A stretch of DNA of 37,771 nt, from assembly GCA_017465565.1 (NCBI GenBank), contig JAFTWA010000049.1, positions 1 through 37,771 on the forward strand, read 5' to 3'. The notes beneath the pieces are model-generated. The model worked only from the letters and a program-made list of their open reading frames with translations, had not been told where the DNA came from and did not search any database. Position 1 is the stretch's first letter, and every line of letters begins with the position of its first letter. Below, in pieces: positions 1 to 8,011 of this stretch. The translations under genes were made by a program, and so were the position numbers. The DNA is from Tyzzerella sp. (GTDB lineage Bacteria > Bacillota > Clostridia > Lachnospirales > Lachnospiraceae).

Positions 1-922
1 AAAAAAGGTGTTTTTCATCCGTATAACAATGAAAATATTGTATAAAGAAAATATTATAGAAGCTTTGTAAGGTTATTTCCCAAAATCATTATGATTTCTA
101 ACTCCTACCGTTTGCAGAACACCCGCTTCTGTGATTTTCTTTCTAATAAAACTTTACTGCAAAAAAAGATAGCCATCATAACCTTTTATAATGACTACCT
201 TTTTATATATTTTTCTTATTCATTTGTTTTTATTTCATCATTCGGAGGATTTCGTGATATAAACCTGTCGCCTATTCTTTTTTAAAGTTATATCAAATAT
301 CATCTTTTATTTGTTTCTTCGATGTTTCTTTACACATCCTTAAATTATAACTTTAATCTTTTATGTGGTATTTATATCAATATGTCTGCAAATATATCAT
401 CTTTTCTCTTTCATCCAGCTCTATTTATACTCTCCAAATCTTTTCCTTTTTTCATATCTGTCTGGATTTATAATCTATGGTAAAGGCTATCGTCACAGGT
501 CTTTACATTTGCCATACCACTAACATATTGAATTGTACAATTGAAGTTGTCCATGGGATTCTAGCCTCTCTTTCTTAATTATTCTTAATGGAAATTCTTC
601 TTCCTCCAGGTTTCTTACTTTGAAACTTCCTATTTCCGTTTCGGATGATTCTTTAATTCTTATATACTTCCTTTCTCGTCAGAAATATATTAATTATAAA
701 TCTGTCTTACTTGAAAATATAAAAATTTATGATTCAGAAACTTTTTCTTTTGGAAAATTCCTCTTTCCTTAAGTGGTTTGTTTTTTTGTAAGTTCATAAT
801 ACCATTGCGGCACTCATTTGTCAATACTATTTTAAATAAAATTTAAAATTATTTTTCATTTATCTTTTTATTATCGAATTATCTGAATATTTGATATTTT
901 TTTATACTTTCATGAAAGTTCA
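1..922. other. AT-rich gene-free region
   Basis: No convincing gene is seen on either strand. The plus strand is pyrimidine-rich and the only open frame there (91-285) has no ribosome binding site and a composition like the surrounding non-coding DNA. The minus strand is purine-rich, as a decayed or short transcribed region would be, and it is headed by a good promoter near 806-834. A 28-codon frame on the minus strand (ATG near 554) has AGAGAGG about ten bases upstream, but nothing else supports it. Confidence 0.6.
806..834 (-). promoter_or_regulatory. Strong sigma-A promoter with no recognised gene
   Basis: Read on the minus strand there is TTGACA, a 17-base spacer and TATTAT. It points away from the hydratase gene towards position 1. 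No gene with a ribosome binding site follows in the next 700 bases, so the transcript may be an RNA or the promoter may be a relic. Confidence 0.5.
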
Positions 923-925
923 AAA

Positions 926-964
926 AAGGGATGTACAATAGCATCAATTTCTATTGTACACCCC
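926..964 (-). terminator. Rho-independent terminator of the hydratase operon
   Basis: An inverted repeat with arms TGTACAATAG / CTATTGTACA plus a flanking GGG/CCC pair is followed on the minus strand by six T. It sits directly behind the hydratase stop codon. Confidence 0.85.
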
Positions 965-970
965 GATTCT

Positions 971-3265
971 TTAACCTCTATAGTAGTTAATCAAGCATCC
1001 TTTTAAGATGATTTCTCTTTCATTGTCTGTGAGGTCGCCAAGCTTAAGCTCGATTGCCTTCAAGCCTTCTCCGACAACAAACGCTTTCACAACATCCTGT
1101 TTTTCTTCCACTGCTTTACGCACATCTGGCACGAAGATATAATCTCCGTTCTTGAAACTCAATGCATCGTGATTTTCCTCTGTGATAAATGGAAGCATTC
1201 CCCAGTTGATTAAGTTCGAGCGGTAACGTTTTGTTGCATATTCATTTGCAATATTTGCCCAGCCGCCAAGAACCTTCTGGCAGGAAGCCGCCTGCTCACG
1301 AGCAGAGCCATCACCTGGTTTTACAGCGAAAATCGTGCTTCCCACACCGATATTGCCTTCTCCAACATTTGGATAAGCCCCGCGGATAGCCGCCATGACT
1401 GGTTTCAATTCATCCAATGCTTCCAGTGGACATGTGTGTGCCTCGATTGCCTTCTGAGCCTTCTGCACTTCCTTCGCACGTCCAACGTATGCAGGATCTT
1501 TACGGGATAATGCAAACTCTGCGAGTCCCAGTGGATTTGAACGGTAAGAAGAAGTTTCCCCCGATGGAATCAATTCGTCTGTTGTTGTAACAGGGTCATG
1601 GATTTCCGAAACAACTTTTAATACCAGGTTTTCTGGGAGTGCTGACATTGCTGGCCAGTCCTTGATGTTTGGTCCAAATTGGATTTCCACATCTGGGTCT
1701 GCCACGCCCTTGCTGTCAAATACACGGTTTGCATAAATGCTGCTGTCAAAATGATATTTTGGTGCTTTGTATTCAATATCCATCACGTCAGCTGCAGATG
1801 TTAAGTAACCTTTGTTTGCTGCAGTTGCTGCGATAGAGCGTGCATCCATGAGTGCAACAGAAGAAATCTGTCCGCTCTGAAGCTTAGAACCTTCACGGTT
1901 CGGGAAGTTTCTTGTAGAGTGGCGAATACTAAACGCATTATTTGCAGGAGTATCGCCTGCTCCGAAGCATGGTCCACAGAATGCAGTTTTTACAATTGTA
2001 CCTGCTGCCATAAGGTCAGCAACTGCACCATTGCGCACAAGTTCCATGTAAACTGGTGTACTTGCCGGATATACGCTGAATGTAAACGCGTCTGCACCAA
2101 TATTCTTGCCGCGGATGATATCTGCTGCCGCGCAAATATTTTCAAATCCACCGCCGGCACAGCCTGCGATAATTCCCTGCTCTACATAAAGCTTTCCGTT
2201 GCGGATCTTATCCTGAAGCGAGTATTCTACTGCGCCGTCAAGACTTACAAGCGCTCTCTGCTCTACATCGTGTAACACGTCTTTTAAGTTCGCGTTTACA
2301 TCATCGATTGTGTACACATTGCTTGGATGGAATGGCATCGCAATCATAGGTTTGATTTTGCTCAAATCTACATATACAACGCCGTCATAGTAAGCAACTG
2401 CACCTGGTGCAAGTTCCTTATAATCCTCACTTCTTCCGTGAATGTCATAGAATTCTTTGATAGTATCATCCGTTTTCCAGATAGAAGAAAGACAGGTTGT
2501 CTCTGTTGTCATAACATCGATTCCGATACGGAAATCGGCACTTAATTTCTCAACACCTGGTCCAACGAATTCCATTACTTTATTGTTTACATAGCCATTT
2601 GCAAATGTTGCGCCGATAATGGCAAGTGCCACGTCCTGTGGACCTACGCCAAGGCCTGGCTCGCCGTCCAGGTAAATCGCAACTACACCTGGCATCTTAA
2701 TGTCGTATGTTTTATTTAATAACTGTTTTACAAGCTCTGGTCCGCCTTCACCCATCGCCATAGTACCAAGGGCACCGTAACGAGTGTGGCTGTCAGAACC
2801 GAGAATCATCTTGCCGCCGCCAGCCAGCATTTCTCTTGCAAACTGGTGAATAACAGCCTGATGAGGTGGCACGTATACGCCGCCGTATTTCTTCGCACAG
2901 GTAAGACCAAACATGTGGTCATCCTCGTTAATTGTTCCGCCAACTGCACATAAGCTGTTGTGGCAGTTTGTCAGAACGTATGGAATTGGAAATTTTTCAA
3001 GTCCAGAAGCTCTCGCTGTCTGAATAATTCCAACAAATGTAATATCGTGTGATGTCAATTTATCAAATTTAATCTTCAGACGGTTCATGTCCGAAGCTGT
3101 ATTGTGTGCTTCTAAAATACCATAAGCGATCGTTTCCTTCGCCGCTTCCTCCTTCGAAACCTCTGCTCCTGTCTTCGCAGCGATAATCGCTTTCGCTTCA
3201 TTTGTATCTTCAATTAATTCAGTGCCATTTAATAAATAGGCACCGCCATTATATAACTTTATCAT
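971..3265 (-). CDS. Aconitase-family hydratase (YbhJ-like)
   Basis: A 764-residue cytoplasmic iron-sulfur hydro-lyase of the aconitase superfamily. The three cluster-binding cysteines are visible at C369, C430 and C433 with the spacing known from aconitases; the GSDSHT motif is at 156-161 and the substrate-binding motif [11 protein letters not shown] at about 450-460. Length and N-terminus resemble the E. coli YbhJ group of putative hydratases rather than the ~900-residue AcnA or the ~650-residue anaerobic aconitases, so a substrate other than citrate is possible. No citrate synthase or isocitrate dehydrogenase gene is nearby. The gene lies 15 bases behind a CdaR/PucR-type regulator, which usually control organic-acid or sugar-acid genes. 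The start has AAGGAGGG seven bases upstream. Family certain, substrate open. Confidence 0.85.
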   Translation of the reverse strand: MIKLYNGGAYLLNGTELIEDTNEAKAIIAAKTGAEVSKEEAAKETIAYGILEAHNTASDMNRLKIKFDKLTSHDITFVGIIQTARASGLEKFPIPYVLTNCHNSLCAVGGTINEDDHMFGLTCAKKYGGVYVPPHQAVIHQFAREMLAGGGKMILGSDSHTRYGALGTMAMGEGGPELVKQLLNKTYDIKMPGVVAIYLDGEPGLGVGPQDVALAIIGATFANGYVNNKVMEFVGPGVEKLSADFRIGIDVMTTETTCLSSIWKTDDTIKEFYDIHGRSEDYKELAPGAVAYYDGVVYVDLSKIKPMIAMPFHPSNVYTIDDVNANLKDVLHDVEQRALVSLDGAVEYSLQDKIRNGKLYVEQGIIAGCAGGGFENICAAADIIRGKNIGADAFTFSVYPASTPVYMELVRNGAVADLMAAGTIVKTAFCGPCFGAGDTPANNAFSIRHSTRNFPNREGSKLQSGQISSVALMDARSIAATAANKGYLTSAADVMDIEYKAPKYHFDSSIYANRVFDSKGVADPDVEIQFGPNIKDWPAMSALPENLVLKVVSEIHDPVTTTDELIPSGETSSYRSNPLGLAEFALSRKDPAYVGRAKEVQKAQKAIEAHTCPLEALDELKPVMAAIRGAYPNVGEGNIGVGSTIFAVKPGDGSAREQAASCQKVLGGWANIANEYATKRYRSNLINWGMLPFITEENHDALSFKNGDYIFVPDVRKAVEEKQDVVKAFVVGEGLKAIELKLGDLTDNEREIILKGCLINYYRG

Positions 3266-3280
3266 GTCAAGTCCCTCCTT

Positions 3281-4366
3281 CTAGTCTTCTAACTGTATAA
3301 ATCTCATATGGCTGGATACCATCATCGCAATCTTAAATGTAAGTGCATCGTCAAATTTTCTTACATCCAGCCCTGTAATCTTCAGGATTTTCTCCAGACG
3401 ATAGCCCAGAGTGTTACGATGAACATATAGCTTACGCGCAGTCTCTGAAATATTCAAACTATTTTCAAAAAATACATTTACAGTCGTTAATATCTCATCA
3501 TCAAACTGCTCGATTGCCTTGCCATGGAACACTTCCTCCAAAAACATTTCACAAAGTGAATATGGCAGCTGATGAATCAGACGTCCGATTCCCAGCTCAT
3601 TATATGCCAGCACATTCTTCTCTGCGTAGAAAATTCTTCCCACGTCCAATGCCATACAGGCCTCTTTGTAAGATCTTGAAACCTCTCTCAGTTCATTTAC
3701 AATCGTTCCATATGCCACGCGCACATCTACCATCGCTTCCATGTTAAGAGTATCCGCAATCGTCTTGGCCATGTGATTGATTTCTTTATAATCTTCTGTT
3801 GTCTGCAAATTCTTAATCAGAATGATATGAACCTCGTCCACGGCTGTAACATAATCCTTTGTTCCCGTAGCGTAGAGGCCCTTCATTGTCTCAAGGACAA
3901 GGTTATCCCCCTCTTTTTTCGGTTCAATTACAAAAACAACACGTTTCGCTTCCGCTTCAATATTTAACTTCTTCGCCTGATTATAAACATCTACCATAAG
4001 AAGGTTGTCCAATAACAGGTTTTGGAAAAATTGATTGCGGTCCACACGCTTCTTATATGCCGGAATCAGACTCTCGAGCTGGCAGGCACAAAGTCTTCCC
4101 ACAACCTCTATATATTCCACTGCCCCATAAATTGCCAGAACATACATTGGTTCATCCCCATCTTTAATGAGAAAATACGCTCCCGTTTCTGTAATCCACT
4201 CTTCTTTTTCTTCCTGCACAAATGCGCTTACCTGCTGCTGCGCTTCGGCTGACACTTCCTCTGTCGATGCAAGACATTTCCCCTGTATATTCCACACAGA
4301 ACAATCTGCCTGCACAATTCTTTGAATATCTGTAATAGTCTTATGTAAAATTTGATTTGCTAACAA
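3281..4366 (-). CDS. CdaR/PucR-type transcriptional regulator
   Basis: A regulator with an N-terminal part resembling the sugar-diacid recognition domain, a middle GGDEF-like region and a C-terminal PucR-type helix-turn-helix (ISETARKLYVHRNTLGYRLE near the end). I place the start at a TTG at 4366 because AAGGAAG lies seven bases upstream; the longer frame from a TTG at 4420 has no ribosome binding site. That gives 361 residues. It is the first partner of the hydratase gene, 15 bases ahead of it, and probably controls it in response to a small organic acid. The ligand cannot be read from the sequence. Confidence 0.8.
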   Translation of the reverse strand: MLANQILHKTITDIQRIVQADCSVWNIQGKCLASTEEVSAEAQQQVSAFVQEEKEEWITETGAYFLIKDGDEPMYVLAIYGAVEYIEVVGRLCACQLESLIPAYKKRVDRNQFFQNLLLDNLLMVDVYNQAKKLNIEAEAKRVVFVIEPKKEGDNLVLETMKGLYATGTKDYVTAVDEVHIILIKNLQTTEDYKEINHMAKTIADTLNMEAMVDVRVAYGTIVNELREVSRSYKEACMALDVGRIFYAEKNVLAYNELGIGRLIHQLPYSLCEMFLEEVFHGKAIEQFDDEILTTVNVFFENSLNISETARKLYVHRNTLGYRLEKILKITGLDVRKFDDALTFKIAMMVSSHMRFIQLED

Positions 4367-4435
4367 CTGGATACTTCCTTTCCGTTTATCATAGGTTTTT
4401 AATACTTTTGATTTTATCAAATGTATTTGTTTTTA

Positions 4436-5107
4436 TCAAGCCATAAACTCTTCTAGAATCGCACGAATACGAAGTTCTTGCTCGTTTCGCCTCTTTTGCT
4501 CCGGCGTTTCCGCCTCTGCTTCCACTATTGGCTCAGCCTGGGCCTCCTCTGGCTCCTCCAGCGGTTCCTCCCTGGAAGCCGCCTGATTTGCCTTCGCATA
4601 GCGGTGCACGCAGACATTTTCCAGATATTCTACGGCATAATTCTTCGTCGCCTCAAGACGCACATTTTCTTCCGCCAGAAAATGTAACAGCGCCAGGAAC
4701 AGTGACCATATGCATGTCCACTGCAAATATTGCAGCAAGAGTACACTTATCCCTTCCAACTGGAAGCTTGTGAAAATACCTACCACGCCAAGCAGCACAA
4801 TAAGCCATATTGCTTTCTTTGGAAAACTCCTCCAAAAGCTGAGACGCACCCCTAATACCTTGTATTCATAAATATATTTCTCCACAAACGCTTCTACATT
4901 CTGTACCTTATCACTCACCATGCTTGCATGCTCAAACTTTGCTTTAATGAGACGCATGAGCCTCTGGTTGCTTTTATGTATTTCACTGGCTGCTTTCACC
5001 ATTCTTCTTACTGTAATATAGGAAATCAGCTTCGCAATAACAGCAATTCCGAATACGATTCCCATGACATAAAAAATAATTTCTTGTCTTACAACTGTCT
5101 CTAACAT
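4436..5107 (-). CDS. Membrane protein of unknown function
   Basis: About 223 residues. An N-terminal transmembrane segment (roughly residues 9-31) is followed by a basic amphipathic stretch, then two or three hydrophobic segments around residues 100-155, and a charged C-terminal tail very rich in Glu and Ala. No enzyme motif is seen. I use the ATG at 5107, preceded by GGAGG eleven bases upstream; the TTG at 5143 overlaps this site and has none. The gene lies between mtnN and the CdaR-type regulator, 69 bases ahead of the regulator start. Not recognised as a named family. Confidence 0.65.
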   Translation of the reverse strand: MLETVVRQEIIFYVMGIVFGIAVIAKLISYITVRRMVKAASEIHKSNQRLMRLIKAKFEHASMVSDKVQNVEAFVEKYIYEYKVLGVRLSFWRSFPKKAIWLIVLLGVVGIFTSFQLEGISVLLLQYLQWTCIWSLFLALLHFLAEENVRLEATKNYAVEYLENVCVHRYAKANQAASREEPLEEPEEAQAEPIVEAEAETPEQKRRNEQELRIRAILEEFMA

Positions 5108-5144
5108 AATAAAAGAGTCCTCCTTCTTTTTGATTACTGCCAAT

Positions 5145-5150
5145 TATACA
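5145..5150 (-). promoter_or_regulatory. Possible -10 element upstream of the membrane protein/hydratase genes
   Basis: Minus strand TATAAT lies 38 bases ahead of the ATG at 5107, but no good -35 is found 17 bases upstream. A GGCGCAAGCGCC palindrome lies further upstream, near 5193-5204. Weak. Confidence 0.3.
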
Positions 5151-5248
5151 GTAAAAAAGGGGCGGGGACTCTTAAAATCGTTTTACAAATTTCTACATCG
5201 GCGCTTGCGCCTGCTCGCAGATTTTGTCGCTTCTATTATGAAATTCCA

Positions 5249-5944
5249 TTAAATTCGCGGCAGTAAATTTTGGACAAGCCTTACAGAATGCTCGATTGCT
5301 TTCTTTTCAAATGTTGGATAGTCCATAGTCGCACTGTTGTCGGCTTTGTCCGAAATTGCTCGGATAATGACGCACGAAACTTTGTTGAGGTATGCCGCAT
5401 GTGCAATCGCCGCCCCCTCCATTTCCGTACATTTTGCCTGGAAAAGGTTTACAAGTCGATCTTTCACTTCTGAAGAAGATACGAACTGGTCCCCACTGAC
5501 AATGCGTCCTGTAAATGTCTTGATATCCGGATTCGCTTCTGCATTTGCAGCCAGCGCTTTTTCCACTAAACTCGCATCTGCCGGGAATGAGAATGTGTCC
5601 ATTCTTGGAACCTGTCCAATTGGGTCGCCAAAGATGGAAGCATCCATGTCATGCTCAACCAAATCCGTCGAAATCACCATGTCGCCGATATCGATCGCCG
5701 CATCGAGTGAACCCGCGATTCCTGTGTTAATCAAAACCTCTACATTGAATTTGTCCACCAAAACCTGGGCGCAGATGCCAGCATTTACTTTACCAATACC
5801 ACTTCTTACAATCACAACATCCTTCCCACAAAGCTTGCCCTTGCAGAAATCCATAGACGCATAAGTAACCGTCTCTTCGATCTCCATAGCCTGTTTCAAA
5901 ACAGCTACTTCCTCTTCCATTGCACCGATAATTCCTATAATCAT
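5249..5944 (-). CDS. mtnN: 5'-methylthioadenosine/S-adenosylhomocysteine nucleosidase
   Basis: Hydrolyses methylthioadenosine and S-adenosylhomocysteine to adenine and the thioribose or ribosylhomocysteine, in methionine salvage and activated-methyl recycling. The N-terminus MIIGIIGAMEEEV places the catalytic acid at E12; the CTEMEGAAIAHA motif binds the ribose and the ISDKAD motif holds the catalytic Asp. Length from the ATG at 5944 is 231 residues, as usual for the family. That start is preferred over 5992 because AGAGAGG precedes it by seven bases. It has its own promoter. Confidence 0.95.
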   Translation of the reverse strand: MIIGIIGAMEEEVAVLKQAMEIEETVTYASMDFCKGKLCGKDVVIVRSGIGKVNAGICAQVLVDKFNVEVLINTGIAGSLDAAIDIGDMVISTDLVEHDMDASIFGDPIGQVPRMDTFSFPADASLVEKALAANAEANPDIKTFTGRIVSGDQFVSSSEVKDRLVNLFQAKCTEMEGAAIAHAAYLNKVSCVIIRAISDKADNSATMDYPTFEKKAIEHSVRLVQNLLPRI

Positions 5945-5982
5945 ATGATAACCTCTCTTTTCTGGATTATTTTCTGATAAAT

Positions 5983-6011
5983 ATTTTAACATCCCTTTTA
6001 TTTCTTGTAAA
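5983..6011 (-). promoter_or_regulatory. mtnN promoter
   Basis: Minus strand TTTACA, 17-base spacer, TAAAAT, about 40 bases ahead of the mtnN start codon. Confidence 0.55.
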
Positions 6012-6049
6012 CTGCAACAAATAAGGACTAGTTTTTTCTGGAAACCTTT

Positions 6050-6057
6050 GCTATAAT
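6050..6057 (+). promoter_or_regulatory. Extended -10 promoter of the TSCPD gene
   Basis: TGCTATAAT is a full extended -10 element (TGnTATAAT), with only a weak -35 (TAGTTT) at 17 bases. The start codon follows about 40 bases later behind AGGAGG. Confidence 0.6.
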
Positions 6058-6097
6058 ATTTTAGGATACATTTTAGTTTTATTTAGGAGGAATCATC

Positions 6098-6340
6098 ATG
6101 GAATACAAGACAAGTGGTACATGTGCTCGTATGATTAACTTTGACATCGTTGACGATAAAGTTGTTAATGTACAATTCACAGGCGGATGCTCAGGAAATA
6201 CACAAGGTGTTGCACGTTTAGTAGACGGAATGAACGTTGAAGAAGCAATCTCTCGTATCGAAGGAATTCGTTGCGGAGCTCGTCCAACATCATGCCCAGA
6301 CCAATTAGCAAAAGCATTAAAAGCAGCAATTGGTAAATAA
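6098..6340 (+). CDS. TSCPD domain protein (TIGR03905 type)
   Basis: An 80-residue protein with the TSCPD motif near its C-terminus (ARPTSCPDQLAKAL) and four cysteines at positions 9, 31, 59 and 66. The same motif occurs at the end of some class II ribonucleotide reductases; the free-standing small form is common in Clostridia and has no proven function, though metal or nucleotide binding is plausible. AGGAGG lies seven bases before the ATG, and codon choice (many GCA, GGA, CGT, TAA) suggests high expression. It is monocistronic, with its own promoter and a strong terminator. Confidence 0.85.
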   Translation: MEYKTSGTCARMINFDIVDDKVVNVQFTGGCSGNTQGVARLVDGMNVEEAISRIEGIRCGARPTSCPDQLAKALKAAIGK

Positions 6341-6357
6341 TTTTGAGAATAATAGGA

Positions 6358-6394
6358 GGGGGAAATCGGTTAATACCGATTTCCCCTTCATTCT
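6358..6394 (+). terminator. Terminator of the TSCPD gene
   Basis: Perfect 12-bp stem GGGGAAATCGGT / ACCGATTTCCCC with a TAAT loop, followed by TTCATTCT. It can also act against transcripts arriving from fic on the other strand. Confidence 0.8.
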
Positions 6395-6425
6395 AGGCTA
6401 TCTATTTCCCGACAGCCCCTTCTCT
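6395..6425. repeat. Imperfect repeat with CTAGG...TTTCCCGACAGC core, copy 1
   Basis: A stretch beginning CTAGG and containing ATTTCCCGACAGC then CCCTT. A second copy lies at 7498-7531, on the other side of the fic gene. Each copy carries a GGCT/AGCC or GGAGC/GCTCC hairpin and each lies next to a terminator. Confidence 0.45.
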
Positions 6426-6454
6426 TTCTATAAATCAAGTCAAAAGCAGGTCAG

Positions 6455-7348
6455 TTAATCCTGTAACATATCCAAATACATATCCAACCTTGCATTGATG
6501 TATCCTGCAAACAGATTTTCCATAGCCGAAAGGTTACGTTTTACATGATACTCATCGAATGCATTGTAGTAGGTAATTCTATCTGCAAATTTAATATCGA
6601 TAGGCGGGTAGCCTGCTTTCATCAATTCAAGGTTCACAAGCAGTCTTCCTGTTCTGCCGTTGCCGTCAATAAAAGGATGAATACTTTCAAACTCAATATG
6701 GAAACGAGCCAATTTTGTTACGATATGCTCTGTGCTTACAGTAAAATCATGTAATAGCTGTTCTATCTTAGGCTTGATAAGATACGGCTGCACAGGCTCA
6801 TGCTGTGCGCCCATAATACGTACCGGAACTCTGCGGTAGACACCACGGTCTCCCTTCTTGTCAACAAGGACAAGATAATGAATCTGCTTGATGATGCTTT
6901 CGCTAATCGGAACATTGTTTTTTACAAGTTCACTTACAAAATCAAAAGCCTCTTTGTGACCGACTGCTTCCATGTGGTCCTTTAGCGGTTTCTGGTCAAT
7001 CGTAAGACCTCGGAGTACCAAGTCTGTTTCTCGTAGGGTAAGTGTATTTCCTTCGATGGCATTGGAGTTGTATGTGTATTCTACGATAAACTCCTCAGTG
7101 AGCCTTGCCACTTCGCCCGCTGTCAAAGGTCTTCTACTGTCCAACTCTACCTTCTTCCGGTCAATTTGTAGCAAGAGGCTTTCCTTTGATTTATAACGAC
7201 CATCGGCTGGTTTCCTTGCACCTACAGGAATTTTCCAAAATCTTCCCTCCTGGTACGCACCGGGAATTTTCCCTTCAGAGCAAAGAACTCGGATTCTTCT
7301 ATCAGAAATACCCCATTTTTCAGAAGCCTGTTTTACTGTCATGAACAT
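6455..7348 (-). CDS. Fic family AMPylase with N-terminal DNA-binding-like domain
   Basis: A 297-residue Fic protein. The Fic core motif HPFIDGNGRTGR is intact at 224-235, so it should transfer AMP (or another nucleotide part) to hydroxyl groups of target proteins. The inhibitory motif SNAIEG is at 95-100, ahead of the Fic core, as in class II Fic proteins that hold themselves inactive. Residues 3-45 look like a small winged-helix or MerR-type domain (VKQASEKWGISDRRIRVLC). The start has GGAGGG seven bases upstream. Three copies of TATCGGAATAAT lie 38-92 bases upstream and suggest autoregulation through the N-terminal domain. No antitoxin gene is adjacent. Targets unknown. Confidence 0.9.
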   Translation of the reverse strand: MFMTVKQASEKWGISDRRIRVLCSEGKIPGAYQEGRFWKIPVGARKPADGRYKSKESLLLQIDRKKVELDSRRPLTAGEVARLTEEFIVEYTYNSNAIEGNTLTLRETDLVLRGLTIDQKPLKDHMEAVGHKEAFDFVSELVKNNVPISESIIKQIHYLVLVDKKGDRGVYRRVPVRIMGAQHEPVQPYLIKPKIEQLLHDFTVSTEHIVTKLARFHIEFESIHPFIDGNGRTGRLLVNLELMKAGYPPIDIKFADRITYYNAFDEYHVKRNLSAMENLFAGYINARLDMYLDMLQD

Positions 7349-7385
7349 AGTCTATCCCTCCAATCTAACATATAGCATACCACCT

Positions 7386-7440
7386 TATCGGAACAATATC
7401 AATAATATCGGAATAACACTTGGTGAAATATCGGAATAAT
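7386..7440. repeat. Three direct repeats of TATCGGAATAAT upstream of fic
   Basis: TATCGGAACAAT (7386-7397), TATCGGAATAAC (7406-7417) and TATCGGAATAAT (7429-7440), same orientation, 20 and 23 bases apart, so about two helical turns. They lie in the fic promoter region and are the likely operator. Confidence 0.7.
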
Positions 7441-7454
7441 AACCTCCGCCTTTT

Positions 7455-7496
7455 CTTCAAAAAAAGACACCTGCATAGCTGCATGGTGTCTTTTGC
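7455..7496 (-). terminator. Terminator upstream of fic
   Basis: Minus strand stem AAAAGACACC / GGTGTCTTTT with an inner TGC/GCA pair, followed by seven T. It would stop transcripts coming from the promoter near 7630 before they reach fic, unless read through. Confidence 0.75.
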
Positions 7497-7497
7497 T

Positions 7498-7531
7498 AGG
7501 GAGCATATCATTTTCCCGACAGCTCCTTTTT
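7498..7531. repeat. Imperfect repeat with CTAGG...TTTCCCGACAGC core, copy 2
   Basis: CTAGGGAGC...ATTTTCCCGACAGCTCCTTTTT. On the plus strand it forms a GGAGC/GCTCC stem followed by T residues. It resembles the copy at 6395-6425 on the other side of fic. Confidence 0.45.
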
Positions 7532-7551
7532 AACTGCATATGGAAGCTACA

Positions 7552-7587
7552 ATTCAAAAAGGAGAACCAGACGCATCCGATTCTCCT
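7552..7587 (-). ncRNA. Short leader with terminator-like hairpin and a 9-codon reading frame
   Basis: On the minus strand AGGAGAA and TTCTCCT pair around a 14-base loop and are followed by TTTTT. The same bases hold an ATG seven bases after AGGAG, opening a nine-codon frame (MRLVLLFEL then TAG). A promoter lies about 45 bases upstream. The layout resembles a leader-peptide attenuator, but whether fic is its target is inferred only from order and strand. Confidence 0.4.
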
Positions 7588-7625
7588 AAGTACGCTCCGT
7601 AGAAACGCACCGCTATTCACATTTA

Positions 7626-7654
7626 TAGTATACAAAAAAGTGTGCAAATATGCA
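7626..7654 (-). promoter_or_regulatory. Sigma-A promoter of the fic-upstream leader RNA
   Basis: Minus strand TTGCAT, 17-base spacer, TATACT. It drives the short leader that ends at the hairpins near 7552 and 7455. Confidence 0.6.
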
Positions 7655-7743
7655 AGAACTTTACCGTGACACATAATTTTTTAATTGTTGTACCTTTAAA
7701 TTGTTATCTGTATAGATAATTCGATGAATAATCCTTTCTTTAC

Positions 7744-7888
7744 CCAAGGGAAACTGTTGTGACCACTGCAACATCTGGGATTATACTCTCCCGAGTTTTA
7801 AGGGCCTCAATGTAAACGTTCTTTTATTTTTTTTATTTTTTATTTTCGTTTACTTCGATGAAGCAGTGGGCACAACACTTTCCCTTGG
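7744..7888 (-). ncRNA. Structured repeat element, copy A
   Basis: Two 26-base arms (7744-7769 and 7863-7888) pair with only two mismatches around a 93-base interior. The interior holds a second 7-bp helix (GTAAACG 7812-7818 with CGTTTAC 7847-7853) closing an AT-rich loop, and a conserved CTCTCCCGAGTTTTAAGGG block. On the minus strand a copy of the ECF-type promoter ends about 20 bases before it, so it may be transcribed as a free-standing RNA. Copy B differs from it by four compensatory pair changes. Orientation is inferred from the promoter. It is not a terminator of the usual kind, as no T-run follows. Confidence 0.55.
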
Positions 7889-7907
7889 TCAGATGTACCC
7901 TTTTACT

Positions 7908-7982
7908 ATATAGACACGCGAACTTGCAAAAACTGACGCGATTTTGCAAATTTTTTTAAATTTTTTTAATTTTTTTTGTTTT
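7908..7982 (-). promoter_or_regulatory. ECF-type promoter copy 2, upstream of element A
   Basis: Minus strand A-tracts, then GCGTCAGTT, 15 bases, GTCTATATAG. It closely matches the promoter at 8660-8735, about 750 bases away. The two putative promoter boxes are conserved and the spacer between them differs, which is what selection on a promoter would leave. No coding sequence follows this copy; element A does. Confidence 0.6.
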
Positions 7983-8011
7983 TAACCCATTTAATGAATA
8001 ATTTTTTGTTA

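Noticed and set aside
91-285. 64-codon open frame on the plus strand
   Set aside because: No ribosome binding site, Phe/Ile/Ser-rich composition of translated AT-rich DNA, and no resemblance to a known family.
1919-2545. Open frames antisense to the hydratase gene
   Set aside because: They are shadows of a well-conserved coding sequence and lack start signals.
7399-7674. 91-codon minus-strand frame upstream of fic
   Set aside because: It runs through a promoter, two terminator hairpins and three operator-like repeats, and has no ribosome binding site.
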